Positions 43,901 through 51,721 of a stretch of DNA of 55,497 nucleotides are shown piece after piece; positions within the stretch are counted from its first letter, which is position 1; every line of letters starts with the position of its first letter. Under the pieces are notes generated by a model. The model worked only from the letters and a program-made list of their open reading frames with translations, was not told the origin of the DNA and searched no databases. Origin of the DNA: JBMZCV01 sp049613665 (GTDB taxonomy: Bacteria; Bacteroidota; Bacteroidia; Chitinophagales; UBA2359); contig JBMZCV010000008.1 in assembly GCA_049613665.1 (NCBI GenBank), forward strand, positions 1 through 55,497. Reading direction: 5' to 3'. The position numbers were made by a program, and so were the translations under genes.

Positions 43901-45738
43901 AGGTAAAAACAGAGAATAAAGAGATAGAAACCTCTTTGAATACAATTGAAGGCATACAAAATACACTTCAAATATTGCGTGAACAGCGTATTACATTAGA
44001 CATTGACAGCCCAGATTTTCAAAGCACAACGGAAGAAATAAAACAGCTAGAGAAGAAATTAGCTGACATCAACAATCAAAAGACAGTTATTGAAATAGAA
44101 ACTGGTTCAGTACAAGACCTTCGAAATGAATTATCTGATATAGAAAAGAAAATTCTACAAACTTCAAATACCAGTAAGCAATTTACATTAATTGGTGATG
44201 CTAACAAAGTCAAAGAGCAATTAGATGACTTAAATGAAAAATTAACTTTGCTGCGAGAAGCTTCAAACGATATTAATTTCGACATCACTTTTTCCGACAA
44301 CATAGACGAAAACATCAGCAAACTCGACGCTGCTATTGCCGACCTTGAAGCAAAACGAGAACAGGCGATAGAATTGGGCATCGACACTTCTAAATTTGAC
44401 AAAGAACTTGACAACTTAGACCAGTTTAGAATTGATTTTGAAAGCGAAGCCTTGACATTAGACTTTCTTATCGATACAGAAGCCGACGATATTGCTAGTA
44501 AAATTGATACAAAAGGCATTCAAGAAGCACTCGGATTGGCATTCGGTGCAGCTTTCGAGAGTGTAGATGCGAGTGTGGCAACTGAAAGAATAAAAGAACA
44601 AATCAACATCTTGCAAAGCCAACTCGCTTCCGATGAACTTTCTCTGCTCGATATAGAAAAAGCTTCAGCAGGAATTGCGAGACTCAAAGATGAATTGCAA
44701 ACCTTAGAACTACTTGAAGTAGATGTCGCTGGACTAAATAACCCAGAGAAAATAGATATTTTTGTAGAAGAAGCTGAAACAAAAATCACAGAACTCAAAG
44801 CAAGATTGTCGGACGGTGAAACTCCTACTTTAGATTTAGGCATTCAAGCACAAATCGACCAACTGAACGAACTGAAAGAAGAAGCAATTTTAATAAGTTT
44901 AAGCGAAAAAGCAATAAAAACAGCGGAAGCTTTTAGTATTCTAAGTGCAAGCTTTGATGGTTTTGCAAGATCCATGAAAGAAGGTAGCGAAGCACAAAAG
45001 GTAGCTACCAAAATTGCCCAAGCATTTGCAGTCGCACAGCAAGCAGCAGCGTTATCAGCTACTATTTTCTCCATCGCAAAAGAAGGATTGAAAGGTTTCC
45101 CTGCTGCAATAGGTACAATCGCTACCTTGTCGGCACAAATCTTCGGAACAATTGCCGCAGCACGAACTTTGTTTTCTACCCAACTAGCCGATGGTGGCGA
45201 CTTGGAAGCCTTGAGTGGTGGTTATATTCCGAAACGAGGCGGCATGATACAAGGCAATAGCCATGCACAAGGCGGTGTGAAATTTAACTACAAAGGCAAG
45301 GATTTTGAAGCAGAAGGTGGAGAATTATTGATGCGTGATGGCAAAGGAAAGCGAGTTGTTGTCAATAAATATTTGAGCAAAGCGATGATACAAGACCCTA
45401 TTATGAGGCAAATGTTAGAAAGCATCAATTTCGATTTTAGCAAGATAGCGAAAGTTGAAATGCCGAACTATTACAGACATTTTGCGAGTGGTGGTTTTCT
45501 AGCGGCAGCGGCAAATATCACACCACCGATTATCAACAAAATTGTGCCAACAAATACCACAAATACAGCAAATGAGGCCAATATTAAACGCCTGCAAGAG
45601 CAAGTTAATTTTCAAAACGAAACCATCACAGCCTTGTTGCAAAATATGAATAACATGATAGTCGTCAATAATGTAACAGATAGCAACAAGCTATTGGAAG
45701 AAGAAAAACGAATTCAAAATACCTTTGGTTTATCCTAG
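40969..45738 (+). CDS. Phage tape measure protein
   Basis: A 1589-aa protein that sets tail length and escorts DNA across the envelope. N-terminal coiled coils (about 1-430) include two related segments (about 275-335 and 365-425: VVEYRSLEKEGGAAFEKV vs LLQEYRKLEKQGGDAFNKV). Residues about 438-752 are the TP901-type tape-measure core (TLLKGALLGVGFAGATAS, QLANVQKTTTLTRKEARAL, FTERLGGIAPQAG). Three repeats of a coiled segment follow (about 910-960, 985-1035, 1105-1150). A hydrophobic patch (about 1347-1403) may span the inner membrane. At about 0.15 nm per residue the tail would be up to roughly 240 nm. Confidence 0.93.
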   Translation: MKVVTFKLEASVDNSISKVNDLLKRFVVLNEERKKFMNFTTEAQVAELEKLLKAIDRTTQKLKDAKKDLASLEGKKANIQNPRSSLGTAQNPILVSPTVVNNADGNAVRQTTADIKKFDTEIEQAKETVAILTTQLVLLRKEQAKYRKELDTENGLEGFKRLTKEISDLRPELQRANKDLRSIQKTINTTDYSEGSIKALQASYSQLSETLRRLTPGLDITQKEFSELQQEAFDIQVTIRNFNRSISGSENLVGEYGIALRKVFSEYGGIDILRNSAEKLTQQHKQQKEQISKLVVEYRSLEKEGGAAFEKVRDELLLTQNALNKTEKELKQVADSFDFSIDQNKIRQAFSDAGVKDILQKQANELVKVQTKQRLEVRKLLQEYRKLEKQGGDAFNKVSRELVEAQSKLKATERDVKEVKDALKDAGKQGSKFGTLLKGALLGVGFAGATASIDLLKDAARQFLLVNVEVEKQLANVQKTTTLTRKEARALNDQLLAFNTGTTSEQLRAIAEVAGRLGERGVQNIANFVGATDELVVALGDDLGGNTEDTIRAVGKLVDVFGIKQDFPIAEAVTKVGSAINSLANSGTASAEFLVGFTERLGGIAPQAGISVQNVLGLGTALDELGQSEEVATTALTNFLIELGKSENINKFTQLAFGDDSQENIKKFSILLAKDANEALLKVFEGAKTSDVGLAGLTATLEKLGINGSRAAQIAGVLANNTDLVREKQALANLEFEKGTSLAQEAADKNNTLAASWEQLKKNIEVLSTSEGVTSFFKGVLSPINEVLSKTNEANTIIKNATEEIGLSFDKLNSDSFIQGGIIGFFNNTRAKAELVDFNRILGDIVKKGDKGIIGIGQTIDNLTKQRKELELLKQAGTLNDDQVLVGEKLIADKIGILREQLKNLVEQRSKIRLKLEQENGNSIEKGIETIDSLDEALKKLTEKRRSLPIGSSDLKEVDAQIENLRAKLDQVNGTKTEVKTENKEIETSLNTIEGIQNTLQILREQRITLDIDSPDFQSTTEEIKQLEKKLADINNQKTVIEIETGSVQDLRNELSDIEKKILQTSNTSKQFTLIGDANKVKEQLDDLNEKLTLLREASNDINFDITFSDNIDENISKLDAAIADLEAKREQAIELGIDTSKFDKELDNLDQFRIDFESEALTLDFLIDTEADDIASKIDTKGIQEALGLAFGAAFESVDASVATERIKEQINILQSQLASDELSLLDIEKASAGIARLKDELQTLELLEVDVAGLNNPEKIDIFVEEAETKITELKARLSDGETPTLDLGIQAQIDQLNELKEEAILISLSEKAIKTAEAFSILSASFDGFARSMKEGSEAQKVATKIAQAFAVAQQAAALSATIFSIAKEGLKGFPAAIGTIATLSAQIFGTIAAARTLFSTQLADGGDLEALSGGYIPKRGGMIQGNSHAQGGVKFNYKGKDFEAEGGELLMRDGKGKRVVVNKYLSKAMIQDPIMRQMLESINFDFSKIAKVEMPNYYRHFASGGFLAAAANITPPIINKIVPTNTTNTANEANIKRLQEQVNFQNETITALLQNMNNMIVVNNVTDSNKLLEEEKRIQNTFGLS

Positions 45739-45753
45739 AAAAAAACACAGCAA

Positions 45754-46125
45754 ATGCTACCACAAAAAATAATTATTGTAGAAAAAAACGACAAGATGAC
45801 TGCTCACGATAGCAGCGATATATTGCCAAAAGGCATCGTAACAAGCTATGAAAGGCATCATTTATTGGCATTTTATGAGTGTATGATAAATAACAAGCCT
45901 ATAAAGCAAGTTTTTGGGCAAAAAAAGAACGAAAGTAAAAAGGAATATGATAATCGTTTAGCCTATTTATATACCATTGTTACAAAAGTATTTTTAGCCG
46001 TTAATTTGCGTTTTTTCTACATCGATGGCAATCCCATCAGCAGTTCCAGAGGCTTTTGTGAGTTGTGCCGACGACACACCAGAACATCTTGGGAAGCCTA
46101 TATCAAACACTTGCAAAAGGCCTAA
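45754..46125 (+). CDS. Hypothetical phage protein
   Basis: A 123-aa basic protein with a Cys pair (GFCELCRRHTRTSW, about 99-112) that looks like half of a zinc finger. It lies 15 bp after the tape measure. A second phage protein of similar size follows. No known family; DNA- or protein-binding is possible. Confidence 0.55.
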   Translation: MLPQKIIIVEKNDKMTAHDSSDILPKGIVTSYERHHLLAFYECMINNKPIKQVFGQKKNESKKEYDNRLAYLYTIVTKVFLAVNLRFFYIDGNPISSSRGFCELCRRHTRTSWEAYIKHLQKA

Positions 46126-46195
46126 AGTCACAACAGCAGTATTCTAACATGAAAGGAAAAAGCCATATTTTCATCATTTAGGAAACAGTATAATA

Positions 46196-46636
46196 ATGAC
46201 AGATACCGTAAGATTACAGAAAAATAACATAATGTCCAACATGGTCATAGATGGACGTTATTTAATCAAATTTACCGATTTTGTGACGAAATATCCAGAG
46301 ATGGCAAAACTTAGCAAAGCTTTGTTAGGAATGCTATGCAATGAAACCAAAGTATTTAAAAAGCGGATAAAAAATAGAGATGAAATTTTAAATATTTACT
46401 TGCAACCAAGCACACTAGAACAACTCCAAAAGGCAATGACTTTTACAAGAGCTTACAACAGAGCCAATGGCAAAACCTACGATGAGCTGAAGAAAGTTTA
46501 TGACAAAAAGATGCTGTCTAAAAGGTTAATCGGACGGCTTTGCAGCAACAATATTCTACTGTCAGAACATATCGAAAACCGAGTTTATCTAATTGATGAG
46601 ACACAATTTGCACATTTTATGCAAATATTTTTATAA
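46196..46636 (+). CDS. Hypothetical phage protein
   Basis: A 146-aa, mainly helical basic protein (KLSKALLGMLCNETKVFKKR, LQKAMTFTRAYNRANGK). The longest start is given; MSNMVIDGR at 46232 is also possible. It closes the first late operon: a terminator follows 7 bp later. Function unknown; it resembles no family I can name. Confidence 0.55.
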   Translation: MTDTVRLQKNNIMSNMVIDGRYLIKFTDFVTKYPEMAKLSKALLGMLCNETKVFKKRIKNRDEILNIYLQPSTLEQLQKAMTFTRAYNRANGKTYDELKKVYDKKMLSKRLIGRLCSNNILLSEHIENRVYLIDETQFAHFMQIFL

Positions 46637-46643
46637 ACAGAAT

Positions 46644-46676
46644 AGGCATATTTCAATAGCGAGATATGCCTTTTTT
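46644..46676 (+). terminator. Intrinsic terminator ending the first late operon
   Basis: AGGCATAT (46644-46651) pairs with ATATGCCT (46664-46671), followed by TTTTTT. It closes the tail operon before the head operon promoter. Confidence 0.85.
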
Positions 46677-46758
46677 CTTGCCATAAATAAAGCGAAGATT
46701 GCAGTATAACTTCTTTTTCACAGCTCAAAGTTTGCATACGATTAGAACTTATCATACT

Positions 46759-46791
46759 AATCTTAGTATTGCAATATCAATCTTAGTATTG
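46759..46791 (+). repeat. Two 13-bp direct repeats upstream of the head operon promoter
   Basis: AATCTTAGTATTG occurs at 46759-46771 and again at 46779-46791, exactly 20 bp apart (two helical turns), 14 bp before the -33 box. This spacing on one DNA face is typical for binding sites of an activator or regulator. Confidence 0.65.
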
Positions 46792-46805
46792 TAGGTACTC
46801 ACTTT

Positions 46806-46837
46806 TTTGTTATTCTCAAAAACAGCATTTACTTTTG
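46806..46837 (+). promoter_or_regulatory. Near-consensus promoter of phage head operon
   Basis: TTTG (46806-46809), a 20-nt spacer and TACTTTTG (46830-46837) match the Bacteroidota consensus. A TTG at 46835 lies inside the -7 element, so the protease must begin downstream, at ATG 46889. Confidence 0.7.
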
Positions 46838-46888
46838 AATTCAAGAAGGCTGATAAAGCACTTATATTTTTTACGAATTCAAGAGAAA

Positions 46889-48115
46889 ATGGCAAACGAT
46901 ACGATACTCATAAAAGGCGAAATAGGCGGTTGGTGGCGAGATGTCGACTCCGATATGCTGCTTGACAAAATGAAAAAAGCAGCTGTCAAAACCTTACACA
47001 TTGGCATCTGTAGCTTTGGCGGCTCTGCTTATGATGGCATCGAAATGGCTGATTTTATCAAAGCCTTTCCGGGCGAAGTCATCATCTATGCTTTCGGCAA
47101 AGTGATGAGTGCTGCAACCTTGCCTTTTGCGGCTGCCGACAAGAGTTATGTCGTCAAAAACTCTACCATCGGCATGATTCACAAAGCAGGAAATGGCTCT
47201 TGGGGAAATGCTGATGACAAGAGAAAAGAAGCTAGTCATTTAGATAAAATCGACCAAAATATAGCAGGTATTTATCTGACCAAAATGCAGAAAAACGGGA
47301 AGAAAACCACTTTTGATGAAATCATACAGATGATGGCAGAAGAAAAATTCTTTTCGCCACAAGAAATGGTAGATTATGGCTTGGCGGATGGAATTGTCGA
47401 CAGTTTACCTGCACGTTTTGTCACAGCCGATGCAAATGCAGACGATGGTTTTCAAATTCCTGAAGGAGCAGTCATTCCGAAAGAATACGCTACATTTTTT
47501 GAAACGAAAAACAATAAGGCTGCCAACGACAATGTGCTTGAAAACACAACTGACATCGATACTATCGTGAGCGAATTGACAGCCGAATTTAAACCCACAA
47601 AATTGGGCGGACGCTCTTTTGATGATGCTATCAAAGCTACATTGGAAGCCTACAAACCTACTTTAACACAAAACAAAACAATGGCACAAACTACCTTGAC
47701 AACGGAAGAAAAGCAGATATTGGCAGCATTAAAAGGCACTAATTTGTCTCAACTCAACAATATTTTGCAAGCATTGGATGCTGTTGATATTTCTCAAATC
47801 GTGGCTATTTCACAAAACAAAGACCTACAAAACTATCAACCAGTTGATACAAAGGCTTTTGCGACTAAAGAAAACTTACAACAAGCAGTTCAAAGCCTAA
47901 AAATAGAAAAGGAAGCACTACAAGCCAACTTGACAAAATTGCAACAAAGCCACGATGCTTTAATTGGACAAATTGCCAATGGGCTATCGGCAGATGGGGC
48001 CAATATTGTGCCGAATAGCACAGGCGAAAAGGTGCAGTTGCGAAATGTAAGTGATGATAATAATTTGTCGATAGAAGATAGAATTTATCAGAATATGATA
48101 AATATGGGCAAATAA
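46889..48115 (+). CDS. ClpP-like prohead protease fused to scaffold
   Basis: A 408-aa head maturation protease. The ClpP/S49-like domain (about 1-190) has the SFGGSAYDG loop (42-50), catalytic Ser74 in FGKVMSAATLPF and His98 in TIGMIHKAG. After a linker, the C-terminal third (about 285-385) is coiled and Lys/Gln-rich (NLQQAVQSLKIEKEALQANL), as in protease-scaffold fusions that guide capsid assembly. It cleaves the capsid precursor during maturation. ATG 46889 is chosen because a promoter covers the alternative TTG at 46835. It is first in the head operon. Confidence 0.9.
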   Translation: MANDTILIKGEIGGWWRDVDSDMLLDKMKKAAVKTLHIGICSFGGSAYDGIEMADFIKAFPGEVIIYAFGKVMSAATLPFAAADKSYVVKNSTIGMIHKAGNGSWGNADDKRKEASHLDKIDQNIAGIYLTKMQKNGKKTTFDEIIQMMAEEKFFSPQEMVDYGLADGIVDSLPARFVTADANADDGFQIPEGAVIPKEYATFFETKNNKAANDNVLENTTDIDTIVSELTAEFKPTKLGGRSFDDAIKATLEAYKPTLTQNKTMAQTTLTTEEKQILAALKGTNLSQLNNILQALDAVDISQIVAISQNKDLQNYQPVDTKAFATKENLQQAVQSLKIEKEALQANLTKLQQSHDALIGQIANGLSADGANIVPNSTGEKVQLRNVSDDNNLSIEDRIYQNMINMGK

Positions 48116-48167
48116 AATACGCCACAACAAACGAGCAAAAAACTCAATAAAAACAAAATACAAGACC

Positions 48168-49220
48168 ATGTTTAAGGATATACATAAACAACTAAAAACA
48201 TTAGGCGGCTTCACTTTTGAACGAAAACAAGCGGCACTATTTTTATACCATCTCACTTTGATGAGCGTCTGGGATATATTTAATGGAATGCCCAATGTGA
48301 GCAAAAAAACTAAAATGTCGCTGTTTCAAGAAGGCGAGTTTGGCGAATTTTACCATATCATTGGCGAAGATGCCGAGAACTGTGACAACGAGCGACAACT
48401 CAATTTCAAAACTAGCGACAGAGATATTGATGTCGATTTGATAGGTGGAAATAGCAAGATGTGTACGCTCTTATTTCTACAAAAATGTTGGGCACAGAGC
48501 GAAGATTATGGCTTGAATATCTACAATCCACAAACGGAAGCCATCCAACGTTTTATTCAAACTATCGCCTATTTAGCTGCCAAACGCTTGAATAAAGATG
48601 AATATTTAATGGCTTGTTTTGCCAATAAAAATGCAGTTGGAAACGACAAAATCGCCCAAGTATTGAAGCGAGCAAAAAACTATCAAGGCGTTTTTACCGA
48701 GATTGAAAATAGTATTGCGGCAGGAAAAATTCAAATTTGTGAAGATATTTTAGGCGAAATTTCTGCCAAAGGACAGCTCACCAATGTCAATGCGGCTTAC
48801 AAAGGTTTTCAAGAAGCCTACGACAATATGCCTTATGAATTGCGTCAGTTCAATGACCAAGATATGGTGTATGTAACCACTCATCAAGTGATTGCCAATT
48901 ACAAAAAAACATTGCGTGGTCAGTCACAAAAAAACTACGATACTATCGTTGGAGGTGTTAAACATCTTGCATACGACAATATACCTATTAAGCCTATCGA
49001 ATTTGCTACGCCAAATATTACCAAACACGTTTGGGGCGAAAACGAAAGCCGCATCATTTTGACACATAAAGAAAATTTGTATCACGCTTATGATACCGAT
49101 GCTGACGAACTCAAAATGAGATTGAAATTTGATGAAGATGAAGATATTTGGCGTTTGAAATATGCTTCGAGAACAGGTGCTAACTTCGGATTTGAGAGCC
49201 TTATCAGTGTAGTGAGCTAA
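48168..49220 (+). CDS. Probable major capsid protein
   Basis: A 350-aa protein right after the protease, as is usual for major capsid proteins. Composition and layout fit an HK97-fold capsid: helical N-terminus (about 1-60), then a beta-rich body and C-terminal strands with MVYVTTHQVIANYKK, HKENLYHAYDTDADELKMRL and WRLKYASRTGANFGFE (about 245-340). No signal or membrane segment. The assignment rests on position and the C-terminal pattern rather than a diagnostic motif. Confidence 0.75.
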   Translation: MFKDIHKQLKTLGGFTFERKQAALFLYHLTLMSVWDIFNGMPNVSKKTKMSLFQEGEFGEFYHIIGEDAENCDNERQLNFKTSDRDIDVDLIGGNSKMCTLLFLQKCWAQSEDYGLNIYNPQTEAIQRFIQTIAYLAAKRLNKDEYLMACFANKNAVGNDKIAQVLKRAKNYQGVFTEIENSIAAGKIQICEDILGEISAKGQLTNVNAAYKGFQEAYDNMPYELRQFNDQDMVYVTTHQVIANYKKTLRGQSQKNYDTIVGGVKHLAYDNIPIKPIEFATPNITKHVWGENESRIILTHKENLYHAYDTDADELKMRLKFDEDEDIWRLKYASRTGANFGFESLISVVS

Positions 49221-49285
49221 AATATTTTTTAGTAAAAGCAAGAATAAGCAATTATTTTTTTTAGAACAATAAAAACAAAACAGCA

Positions 49286-49900
49286 ATGTGCGATATAGCA
49301 ACACTTAGTAAAGAATGTGGCAAGGCAGAAGCCAGTGGCGTAAATCGTATTTTGGGAGCACTCATTGCTTGGTTTCTTAATTTCGCTGCCACAACAGGCA
49401 ATACGGTAGGCAGCGAAGATAGTTACATCGGTTCGCCTATTTTTGATACGGATGCCAATGGAGGAAACTACGGTTTCTACGAATGGACATACAAGAAAAA
49501 ACAAGCTTTCATCAATACCGTAGATGAAGTAGATGAAGATGGTGTAGCAACCAATTGGGTAGTCAATGGCGAAATCCGTTATCCATCTGCCAATTGCAAT
49601 GCGACTATTTATTTGCAAAATATAACCGATTGTTTGAGCTGTGGAATGCTCTTTGTCATTCAGTTCAACAATGGAGCAGAGTATGTCTATGGGGTGAGCA
49701 AAAATGGCGGCATTTACATCATTGGCGGCTTAAATAATGTGCAAGGAGGAACGCATAGTAGCGGACAAGGCAATGGTGCTACAAAAGTAGAAATCGTTAG
49801 ACCATTCGGTGGCAAAAATGGCGGTTTACCATTGTGTATGAGCGATTGGGGTGTAAGCACCATTGACGATGCCAACTTGATTTTGAATGCGGCTGCTTAA
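49286..49900 (+). CDS. Phage virion protein, possible capsid or tail component
   Basis: A 204-aa protein with Cys-rich start (MCDIATLSKECGKAEASGVN) and beta-strand-rich body (YGFYEWTYKKKQAFINTV, GAEYVYGVSKNGGIYIIGGL). A hydrophobic patch (ALIAWFLNFAATT) may be buried. Position directly behind the capsid gene suggests a decoration, head-completion or major tail protein. No family assigned. Confidence 0.55.
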   Translation: MCDIATLSKECGKAEASGVNRILGALIAWFLNFAATTGNTVGSEDSYIGSPIFDTDANGGNYGFYEWTYKKKQAFINTVDEVDEDGVATNWVVNGEIRYPSANCNATIYLQNITDCLSCGMLFVIQFNNGAEYVYGVSKNGGIYIIGGLNNVQGGTHSSGQGNGATKVEIVRPFGGKNGGLPLCMSDWGVSTIDDANLILNAAA

Positions 49901-49955
49901 GGGGTTTTCAAATTCATACCATCTATTTTTTTTGACAATCATAACAAGAATAATC

Positions 49956-50255
49956 ATGCCAAAACAATCAACAGCAGATAGCTTTTTCATCAAGAAAAAA
50001 GGCTTCGGACAACCAAGTAGTTTTATCAAAAACTTGCAAGGACAGCCTATTTTCGGTGGCGACTTTAGACTTTTAGTCAGCAATAAAAAGTATGGAACTT
50101 TGCAAAAAGATGTCAAGCAATTTACCGATAAGCATCAAGCAGAATTGAAACTGATGTACGATGGACATCCTAGATTTAGACAATATATCGGTTGCACCGA
50201 CCACAACTACAAAGCTCCTTACGACAATATCGTAGCTGAATCTTTAGCCGTTTAA
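49956..50255 (+). CDS. Small phage structural protein
   Basis: A 99-aa basic protein (MPKQSTADSFFIKKKGFGQP). ATG 49956 is chosen; the frame also opens at 49887, but those codons overlap the previous gene's end. The middle has VKQFTDKHQAELKLMY and the end FRQYIGCTDHNYK. Unknown family; its operon position between capsid-like and portal genes suggests head assembly. Confidence 0.6.
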   Translation: MPKQSTADSFFIKKKGFGQPSSFIKNLQGQPIFGGDFRLLVSNKKYGTLQKDVKQFTDKHQAELKLMYDGHPRFRQYIGCTDHNYKAPYDNIVAESLAV

Positions 50256-50335
50256 AGAAAGCTTGTTGAGCATCATATCACAGCTAAATGCTTGATTATC
50301 AATACTTTAAGCTTATTCCAAAAAAGTAGTATCAG

Positions 50336-51721
50336 ATGAAAACAAAACAAGATGTAACCATCAATGACAAGCGAAAAAGTCGTAGTGCTGCATCTTGTTT
50401 TAGTGCTACCACAAATAGACAGCAAGTCATTACGGAAGTACCTAAAGAAATTAGCATCTTCGATTATAGCAGCTATGGTTTTCAAAAGCTAGTACCTTTT
50501 TATACTTATGGCAATCGTTTTTTGCACTTCCTCGCCAGCCTGCCAGAACAGTCGCCAACCCATGCGGCTTGCATTGGCACTAAGGCGACACAGATATTTG
50601 GAACGGGCCAATTCAATATTTTTGAAGGCGAAGAAAGCTGTATTGCCGATGTCAATAAAAAGGAAAAAATAGACACCAAAGACGAGCGAAATTACTTGGC
50701 TCATGCCATCATCAACGAAGTTAATGGCGAAGGCGAAAGCCTATTCAAAATATTAGAATTTGCCGTTTTGTGCTATCTCATTGTGGGCAATGCCTATATC
50801 GAAATGAGGCGTTTTCAAGTGGGCAATAAACGCTTTTTTGAAGTAAAAACACACGACCCAACTTTGTGTCAAGTCAATGCTAGGAAAAAACGAAACGACC
50901 CTAAATTTGTAGTCGTTTCGCCACATTTTGGCAGCACTTTTTACGACAAAAATAGCCATGAAATATTCAGCGTTTATCCCAAATGGACAAGGCACAAAAA
51001 AGGCTATGAAACGAGTATCATACATTTTCACGACAAAAAAGTAGGGCGTTTTTACTACGGCTTGCCGAGTTTTATCTCAGGACACAAATCTGCTTCTATC
51101 GAAAATGAAACCAATACTTACAATCTCAAAAAGTTCGTCGAAGACTTTATGCCTCGTGCATTTATCAATTTGTTTCGAGAAGAAGAGTGGCTAAAAGCAG
51201 AAAAAAAAGAAGTGACACATGACTTCAAAAAGAAGTTTACAGGCAAAAATGCTGACCGTTTGTTGTTGGGCTTTCACTCTGGTACTAACTTAAAATCGGA
51301 AGCTATGGTCTTGGAAGATAAATCGGAAGGCAATTTTTTGAACCTAAAAGCCGAGAATAGAAAAGACATCATCCTTGCACACAAATGGAGTGGCACACTC
51401 TTAGACCCAGAGGGAAATGGCGGCAATGGAAGTGGTGGCAATAAATACCTACAAGTTTTGTTGGCTAAAGAAGCGACAGTCATCAGCAAATTGCGAAAAA
51501 GCTTCAAAGTATTGGTCAATAAAATGTACAAAGAAGCAGCCGATTATATGTATCCCAATCAAGAGCTCGCCAAAACGACATTGGATTGGCAATCTTCGCT
51601 ACCCAAAACATATATCTCTAACTTAGACATTAACAAAGCTATCAAAAACAACCCTAAACTCCTGCCGATAATACTGCAAGAGTTGGGACTAAACCTACAA
51701 ATAAAAAATGATAACAATTAA
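50336..51721 (+). CDS. Phage portal protein
   Basis: A 461-aa portal protein that forms the ring through which DNA enters the head. Typical portal segments are EFAVLCYLIVGNAYIEMRRF (about 140-159), VKTHDPTLCQVN, SIIHFHDKKVGRFYYGLPSF (about 224-243) with SGHKSASIENETN, and the C-terminal helix NKAIKNNPKLLPIILQEL. A low-complexity PEGNGGNGSGGNKY (about 358-371) interrupts the stem/clip region. The next gene overlaps its last 14 nt. It lies about 17 kb from its terminase partner. Confidence 0.88.
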   Translation: MKTKQDVTINDKRKSRSAASCFSATTNRQQVITEVPKEISIFDYSSYGFQKLVPFYTYGNRFLHFLASLPEQSPTHAACIGTKATQIFGTGQFNIFEGEESCIADVNKKEKIDTKDERNYLAHAIINEVNGEGESLFKILEFAVLCYLIVGNAYIEMRRFQVGNKRFFEVKTHDPTLCQVNARKKRNDPKFVVVSPHFGSTFYDKNSHEIFSVYPKWTRHKKGYETSIIHFHDKKVGRFYYGLPSFISGHKSASIENETNTYNLKKFVEDFMPRAFINLFREEEWLKAEKKEVTHDFKKKFTGKNADRLLLGFHSGTNLKSEAMVLEDKSEGNFLNLKAENRKDIILAHKWSGTLLDPEGNGGNGSGGNKYLQVLLAKEATVISKLRKSFKVLVNKMYKEAADYMYPNQELAKTTLDWQSSLPKTYISNLDINKAIKNNPKLLPIILQELGLNLQIKNDNN

